The notes under the pieces were generated by a model, which had not been told where the DNA came from, ran no database searches, and saw only the letters and a program-made list of their open reading frames with translations. A program made the position numbers and the translations under genes. Positions 59,701-64,000 of a stretch of DNA of 64,000 nt are shown here, in pieces; position 1 is the stretch's first letter, and every line of letters starts with the position of its first letter. The stretch spans positions 1 through 64,000 of the forward strand of contig UQPB01000008.1 of assembly GCA_900542835.1 (NCBI GenBank), written 5' to 3'. The DNA comes from an uncultured Pelosinus sp. (GTDB taxonomy: Bacteria > Bacillota > Negativicutes > Sporomusales > Acetonemataceae).

Positions 59701-59836
59701 AAAAAGACCTTGGACTGACTCGGTCTGTACAAACACAGCCTGCCGGCGCCAAAGGTCTCGCTTGCAACCGTAGTTGCACAAAATAACCGGGGTCTTGCCC
59801 GTATTGTCGGTTATTTGAGACAGCTACTCCCCTTTG
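59701..59836 (-). ncRNA. yybP-ykoY manganese riboswitch with terminator (second terC)
   Basis: On the minus strand the aptamer (59836-59750) starts CAAAGGGGAGTAGC and ends GCGAGACCTTTG, with internal stems (CCGGTTATTTT/AATAACCG type). The 3' strand AGACCTTTGG is shared with a terminator, CCAAGGTCTTTTT (59701-59758). The logic is the same as in the first copy: metal-bound aptamer prevents termination. Confidence 0.9.
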
Positions 59837-59853
59837 AAATAAAGCATATTTTA

Positions 59854-59890
59854 TGATAATGATTATACAGTAAACACCGCATACTGTCAA
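59854..59890 (-). promoter_or_regulatory. Promoter of the second terC gene with Fur/PerR-like element
   Basis: On the minus strand a perfect TTGACA (59885-59890) and perfect TATAAT (59862-59867) are 17 bp apart. TGATAAT-G-ATTATAC (59854-59868), a 7-1-7 element close to the PerR consensus TTATAATnATTATAA, covers the -10 and start site. Confidence 0.7.
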
Positions 59891-59924
59891 TATTTTGAAC
59901 CGCAGCCGCTTATAAAACAGCTAA

Positions 59925-61592
59925 TTAGCGCCGCGGTTTCTCCTGCTGCAGGATTTGCTCCATGATCTCGCGGAACAGGGGTGCGGCGATATCGCCGCCA
60001 GACATACCTTCTTCGATAAATACCACGGCCGCCAGCTGAGGCTTGTCCGCCGGGGCAAAGCCGGCAAACCAGGCGTGATTAATGCTCTTGCCCTGCGACA
60101 AGCGGCCGGTTTCCGCCGACCCGGTCTTGCCGGCCGCACCGAACCGATCCAGTTGGGCGGCGGCGCCGGTCCCATAAGCGGTTACCGCCTTCATCATTTC
60201 CCGCAGCTGGGCGGCAACTACCGGTGACATCACCTGCCGCGGCGGCTGGTTCTGGGGAACAACCGTAACGCTGCCGTCAGGGTTGATAACCCTGCTGACT
60301 AAAACCGGCTGCCGCCAAACGCCGCCGTTGGCAATTGCGGCCACCAGTGTCACAATCTGCAGCGGGCTGGCTTCAAGCAACCCCTGTCCGATAGAAAGAT
60401 TGGCGAGATCAGCGGCGAATACCGCGTCGGCGGAAGGCAAAAAGCCGGCCGCCTCACCCGGCAGTCCGGAGCCGCTCAGCCGGCCAAAGCCAAAGCTGCG
60501 GGCATACGTGATCAGCTTGTCGGCCCCTAGCTTTAACCCCAATTCAATAAATACCGGATTGCTGGAATAGGCCATAGCCTCGGTCAGGCTGACACGGCCG
60601 CGGCTGCCCTTATCATAATCCCAGCCGCGAAACCGAATCGAGTTGACATCAATATAACCGGCATCAAAGAATTGATCATCCGGCCGGGCCAGCTTTTCTT
60701 CCAGCACCGCCGCCGCCACCGCTAATTTAAATACCGATCCCGGCTGGTAATTCATAATTGCCCGGTTCAGCAGCGGCGCCGAGTCATTCTCCAGGTACTG
60801 CTCCAAATGATCCGCGTCAAAATTAGGGCGGGAAGCCATGGCCAGGATCTCGCCACTGGCCGGATCAACAATAACTACCGCCCCTTTGCTGACTGCCTGA
60901 TCCATAACCGCCTCGACAACCGCCTGCAAGCGTTTATCAATAGTTAGAACAACGCTTCCCGCCTGCTGGCCGCCTTCATTGTAAATCCGCTTATAGCCAA
61001 GTCCGGGGATAATCCGCTGCGCCGCATCCACCATAGCGGCAACTGAGGCGGTCTGTCCGCCTTGCAGCACAGTGTTATAGGTTGCCTCCAGTCCACTTAC
61101 ACCCCGGTTGTCGGCAGCGTTAATATAGCCGATTACATGGGCAGCCAGACCGCCGGGACTGTACCGTTTTTTATCGGCAACGGCAATAATGCCGGGGATA
61201 GCCGCCGCGTTAATCCGCTCAGCCGTCTGCGGATCGATTGCCTGACGCCATCTGAACGGACGTTTGGCGGTTGTCAGCGCAAGCATAAGCTCTTCATTGA
61301 CAATCCCCTGTGCGGCCAGTTGATCGGCAATGCGGCGAGGCTGCTCCAACTGCTCGGGAAAGACAAACAGATAGGACTGTCCGACCGTGCCGGTCAAAGG
61401 CAGGCCGCTTCTGTCCAGAATATCGCCGCGCAAGCTGTGGGCCGGCGCTTCGACAATCCGGCTTTCCAAGGCACTAAGACTTAATTTGTCAGTCTCGATA
61501 ATTTGCAGAAAAAAAAGCCGGCCGCAGATAGCCAGCAGGCCAATAGACATTAAAATAAATAATTGCCGCAGTCTGCTAATCGAAAAAGCCAT
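59925..61592 (-). CDS. Class B penicillin-binding protein (transpeptidase)
   Basis: A 555-residue PBP2/FtsI-like protein: an N-terminal anchor (LFILMSIGLLAICGRLFFLQII), a dimerisation domain with RGDILDRSGLPL, and a transpeptidase domain with SxxK in PGSVFKLA, SSN in YSSNPVF and KTG in AGKTGSAET. It cross-links peptidoglycan outside the inner membrane. No PASTA domains. The ATG follows GAGGTG; a further 17 codons are open upstream. Confidence 0.94.
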   Translation of the reverse strand: MAFSISRLRQLFILMSIGLLAICGRLFFLQIIETDKLSLSALESRIVEAPAHSLRGDILDRSGLPLTGTVGQSYLFVFPEQLEQPRRIADQLAAQGIVNEELMLALTTAKRPFRWRQAIDPQTAERINAAAIPGIIAVADKKRYSPGGLAAHVIGYINAADNRGVSGLEATYNTVLQGGQTASVAAMVDAAQRIIPGLGYKRIYNEGGQQAGSVVLTIDKRLQAVVEAVMDQAVSKGAVVIVDPASGEILAMASRPNFDADHLEQYLENDSAPLLNRAIMNYQPGSVFKLAVAAAVLEEKLARPDDQFFDAGYIDVNSIRFRGWDYDKGSRGRVSLTEAMAYSSNPVFIELGLKLGADKLITYARSFGFGRLSGSGLPGEAAGFLPSADAVFAADLANLSIGQGLLEASPLQIVTLVAAIANGGVWRQPVLVSRVINPDGSVTVVPQNQPPRQVMSPVVAAQLREMMKAVTAYGTGAAAQLDRFGAAGKTGSAETGRLSQGKSINHAWFAGFAPADKPQLAAVVFIEEGMSGGDIAAPLFREIMEQILQQEKPRR

Positions 61593-61735
61593 ACGATCAC
61601 CTCGTCCCAACACGCGTGCTGTGCCGGCATTGAAACAGAGCATTGCTACGGAGGAAGGCGGTAAAATTTTTACCTGTCAGCAAATTCTGGTTTCAGCATT
61701 GCCCGCATTATTAGTATGGCCTGATCAACCGGCGG

Positions 61736-61951
61736 TTATTCCGCCTCTGCCAGCCTGCAGGGACGCGGCAGGCTGGCGATAATCGCCAGCACTTCCGGTC
61801 TGGTGTCAGGCGTCGCCCGGACCGCCAGCAGCCCCCGCTCCCGGTCAATTGTCGTCACAACGCCAAGATGCTCGAAACCCTCAAAAATTTTACAGACAAA
61901 GCTTATATCCGCAGGAGCGACAGTAAGAAAGACAGCGGCAGCGTTCTTCAT
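61736..61951 (-). CDS. DUF4911 small protein
   Basis: A 71-residue protein of the DUF4911 type (VFLTVAPADISFVCKIFEGFEHLGVVTTIDRERGLLAVRATPD), often encoded beside U32 peptidase genes. Ferredoxin-like alpha/beta pattern; function unknown. The start overlaps the U32 stop (ATGA). Confidence 0.8.
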   Translation of the reverse strand: MKNAAAVFLTVAPADISFVCKIFEGFEHLGVVTTIDRERGLLAVRATPDTRPEVLAIIASLPRPCRLAEAE

Positions 61952-63171
61952 GAACGAACCCGCCGCCGCAGCATGGAAAATGGCACTACCGGCTGCGCAA
62001 CCGCCATTCGCAGCAGTTGCTGGGGATGAGGCGCGACTGTCAGCTCATTGCCATCCAAATCCGTCATCCGGGTAATCACCTGCTCAAAATCCGGCGCATC
62101 CGGCCGCATAATCGCAATGGACTCCCCCAGCTTCATATTGTTGCGTTGTTCAACCAGCGCCATTTTCGCAACCGGGTCATAGTCGCGGACCAGACCGATA
62201 AAGTCATGGGTCTGGTGATAACTGCGATCACCATAGATTTGATCATACGCGGTCGTCTTAGCCAAAGCGAAGCCGCTGCTATAGGGACGATGCGAAATTT
62301 TCACCAATTCTTCCAGCCACTCATCGCGGGCGGCAAAGCCGGACGGATCAGCCAGATAGGCGTCAATTGCCTGCCGGTAAACCCGGACAACGGACGCGAC
62401 ATAATGTACGCTTTTCATCCGTCCCTCAATTTTCAGGCTATCCACTCCCGCCGCCAGCAGCTGACCGAGGTACGGCAGCAGGCACAGATCGCGCGAGTTA
62501 AACAGATAAGCGCCGCGATCATCTTCGCGGATCGGCAAATACTGACCCGGCCGCGTTTCCTCAACTACAGCATATTTCCAGCGGCACGCCTGGGCGCACT
62601 CGCCGCGGTTGGCGTCGCGTCCGGTTAGATAATTGCTTAACAGGCAGCGGCCCGAATAGGAAATGCACATGGCGCCATGGACAAATGCCTCCAGCTGCAG
62701 CGCCACCTTGCCGCGAATCTCGCTGATTTCTGCCAGCGACAGCTCGCGGGCCAGCACTACCCGCTTCGCCCCCTGCTCCTGCCAAAACCGTACCGAAGCC
62801 CAGTTGGTGTTATTAGCCTGTGTGCTGATATGCAATGGCAATGACGGAGCAACCGAGCGGGCAATCGAAAAAACGCCGGGATCGGCGACAATCAACGCAT
62901 CCACACCGCTTTCCGCCAGAAAAGCCACATAGTCAGGCAAACCGGTCAGATCCTCATTATGGGGAATAATGTTCACCGTCACATAGACTCTGCGGCCAAG
63001 CGCATGGGCATAGGCGATGCCGGAGCGAATCTCTTCCTCACTGAAATTGTCACTGAACGCCCGCAAGCCGTAAGCCTTGCCAGCCAGAAATACCGCATCC
63101 GCGCCGTAGGTTAAGGCGATTTTCAGTTTTTCCAGATTACCGGCCGGCGCCAGCAATTCAACTTTCTTCAT
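61948..63171 (-). CDS. U32-family peptidase / RNA hydroxylation protein
   Basis: A 407-residue U32 protein with the family signature EAFVHGAMCISYSGRCLLSNYLTGRDANRGECAQACRW, whose cysteines hold an Fe-S cluster in TrhP/RlhA-type enzymes that hydroxylate tRNA or rRNA. A protease role is older usage. The ATG 6 nt after GAGGAG overlaps the methyltransferase stop by 14 bp. Confidence 0.92.
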   Translation of the reverse strand: MKKVELLAPAGNLEKLKIALTYGADAVFLAGKAYGLRAFSDNFSEEEIRSGIAYAHALGRRVYVTVNIIPHNEDLTGLPDYVAFLAESGVDALIVADPGVFSIARSVAPSLPLHISTQANNTNWASVRFWQEQGAKRVVLARELSLAEISEIRGKVALQLEAFVHGAMCISYSGRCLLSNYLTGRDANRGECAQACRWKYAVVEETRPGQYLPIREDDRGAYLFNSRDLCLLPYLGQLLAAGVDSLKIEGRMKSVHYVASVVRVYRQAIDAYLADPSGFAARDEWLEELVKISHRPYSSGFALAKTTAYDQIYGDRSYHQTHDFIGLVRDYDPVAKMALVEQRNNMKLGESIAIMRPDAPDFEQVITRMTDLDGNELTVAPHPQQLLRMAVAQPVVPFSMLRRRVRS

Positions 63172-63778
63172 TGGCATCTCCTCGATCTATTTGATAACAG
63201 GAAACAGCCACTCCATCGCCTTCAGGCAAGAGAGTGGTTGAAAACCGCGCATCGGTTGACACAAACGCCAGATATTGCCGCAACCGGTTAACGAGTGTGC
63301 GGTAACGGCGCGGCGGTGCGGCCGTTGAACCAACCATGCCTCTGAACAGCACATTATCGGCCACTACCGTGGCCTCAGCCGACAGCTTGTCCAGCAGCAG
63401 CTGCAAATGCGCCAGATACTGCCCCTTGGGACCGTCCAGAAACACAAAATCAAACGGTCCCTGCAACCGGCTGATTGTATCCGCCGCGTCGCCTGTCACA
63501 ATGCGAACGCGGCCGCTAAGGCCGGCGGCGGCGATATTTTGTGCGGCGGCAGCCGCCCTCGCCGCATCCAGTTCCAGGCTGGTCAGGAAGGCTTGCGGCG
63601 GCATCGCCATTGCCAGCAGCAATGTCGAATAGCCGATAGCAGTCCCTACTTCCAGCAAACGCAGCGGCTGCTTACTAACAACCAGCCGGCGCAATACCGT
63701 CTCCGTTTCCGGCCGTAAAATCGGCACCTCGCCGGCTGAGCGGCGAATTGCCGCCAGCGTCTCCTGCATACGCTCCAT
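63158..63778 (-). CDS. Class I SAM O-methyltransferase (YrrM-like)
   Basis: A 206-residue methyltransferase: LLEVGTAIGYSTLLLAMAM (SAM motif I, about 37-55), LELDAARAAAAAQNI, and DFVFLDGPKGQYLAHLQLLLDKL. YrrM-like members methylate tRNA 5-hydroxyuridine; being next to a U32 gene, it may act in the same tRNA-modification route (TrhP then TrmR). The start overlaps the mltG stop (TAATG). Confidence 0.9.
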   Translation of the reverse strand: MERMQETLAAIRRSAGEVPILRPETETVLRRLVVSKQPLRLLEVGTAIGYSTLLLAMAMPPQAFLTSLELDAARAAAAAQNIAAAGLSGRVRIVTGDAADTISRLQGPFDFVFLDGPKGQYLAHLQLLLDKLSAEATVVADNVLFRGMVGSTAAPPRRYRTLVNRLRQYLAFVSTDARFSTTLLPEGDGVAVSCYQIDRGDANEES

Positions 63779-64000
63779 TACTGACTCACCTGGGCAATCA
63801 TATTGAGATGCTGTTCATAGGTTGTCGAAAAATGGTGAACGCCATTTTTATCTGCAACGAAATAGAGATAATCGGTTGTAGCCGGATATAATACGGCTTT
63901 GATGGCTTCAACCCCGGGATTGGCAATCGGTCCGGGCGGCAGGCCCATATGGAGATAGGTATTGTAGGGTGAGGGCAGCTGCGTATCCTGAATCGTCAAT
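63778..64000 (-). CDS. mltG: Endolytic transglycosylase MltG, C-terminal part (truncated by window edge)
   Basis: The visible 73 residues hold the MltG C-terminus: SPYNTYLHMGLPPGPIANPG, VEAIKAVLYPATTDYLYFVAD and HHFSTTYEQHL. The gene continues beyond the right edge. MltG cuts nascent glycan strands and sets their length; it is a membrane protein. It is the upstream gene of the methyltransferase-U32 operon. Confidence 0.92.
   Translation of the reverse strand, partial: LTIQDTQLPSPYNTYLHMGLPPGPIANPGVEAIKAVLYPATTDYLYFVADKNGVHHFSTTYEQHLNMIAQVSQ

Overview
The window looks like a chromosomal segment of an anaerobic, diazotrophic Firmicute with an outer membrane, i.e. a member of the Negativicutes (Sporomusa/Pelosinus-like). 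This is an inference. It rests on a clostridial-type nif operon with nifI1/nifI2 and the NifD insertion, an RND efflux pump with a lipoprotein adaptor, yybP-ykoY riboswitches, PrpR-type sigma-54 regulation, strong GGAGG ribosome binding sites and a moderately high GC content. No phage, insertion sequence or CRISPR array was seen.

Layout. 0-10 kb: a strong leftward promoter that probably drives an rRNA operon lying off the left edge, a universal stress protein, an orphan branched-chain amino-acid binding lipoprotein with an attenuator-like leader, small unknown proteins, a YkvI-type transporter, a phosphotriesterase-like hydrolase, two DMT-superfamily transporters, tRNA-Val(GAC), an acyl-CoA dehydrogenase and a thioesterase/hydrolase pair. 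10-24 kb: a nitrogen-fixation island, reading leftward nifH-nifI1-nifI2-nifD-nifK | terminator | nifE-nifN-nifB-[2Fe-2S] ferredoxin-anfO-like-modA-modB-modC, with nifV divergent. It combines the Mo-nitrogenase, its cofactor assembly, PII-type switch-off proteins, homocitrate synthesis and molybdate uptake. The nifH leader holds two terminator-like hairpins and a 57-codon upstream ORF that overlaps nifH.

24-30 kb: a small secreted protein, comB, an M20 amidohydrolase, thiol peroxidase tpx, and a large atypical glutamine synthetase. 30-41.5 kb: a catabolic operon with a DUF1537 acid-sugar kinase, PdxA2-type dehydrogenase, tripartite tricarboxylate-type transporter (TctBAC), DapA-family aldolase, 2-hydroxyacid dehydrogenase, Fe-dependent alcohol dehydrogenase and a TIM-barrel isomerase. 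Its first gene is preceded by an excellent sigma-54 promoter, and the PrpR-type activator gene lies directly upstream with a 41-bp palindrome in between. This is the best candidate here for an unassigned pathway.

41.5-64 kb: a CcdA/TlpA thiol-redox pair, lgt, a CBS-domain membrane protein, a TetR-RND-MFP efflux operon, two TerC-family genes (50.5 and 59 kb) that each carry a yybP-ykoY Mn2+ riboswitch with its own terminator, a LeuCD-type hydro-lyase, a frameshifted ArsC/Spx-family gene, an isolated FliG-N-like protein, a quinone oxidoreductase, an alkyltransferase-family protein, a P1B-4 metal ATPase with a MarR regulator resembling Zn-sensing AdcR/ZitR, a DUF881 protein, and a housekeeping block mltG-O-methyltransferase-U32 peptidase-DUF4911-PBP. 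Start codons were chosen by ribosome binding site spacing, so several genes are shorter than their longest open frames. All functional calls come from motif recognition by eye; no database search was run.
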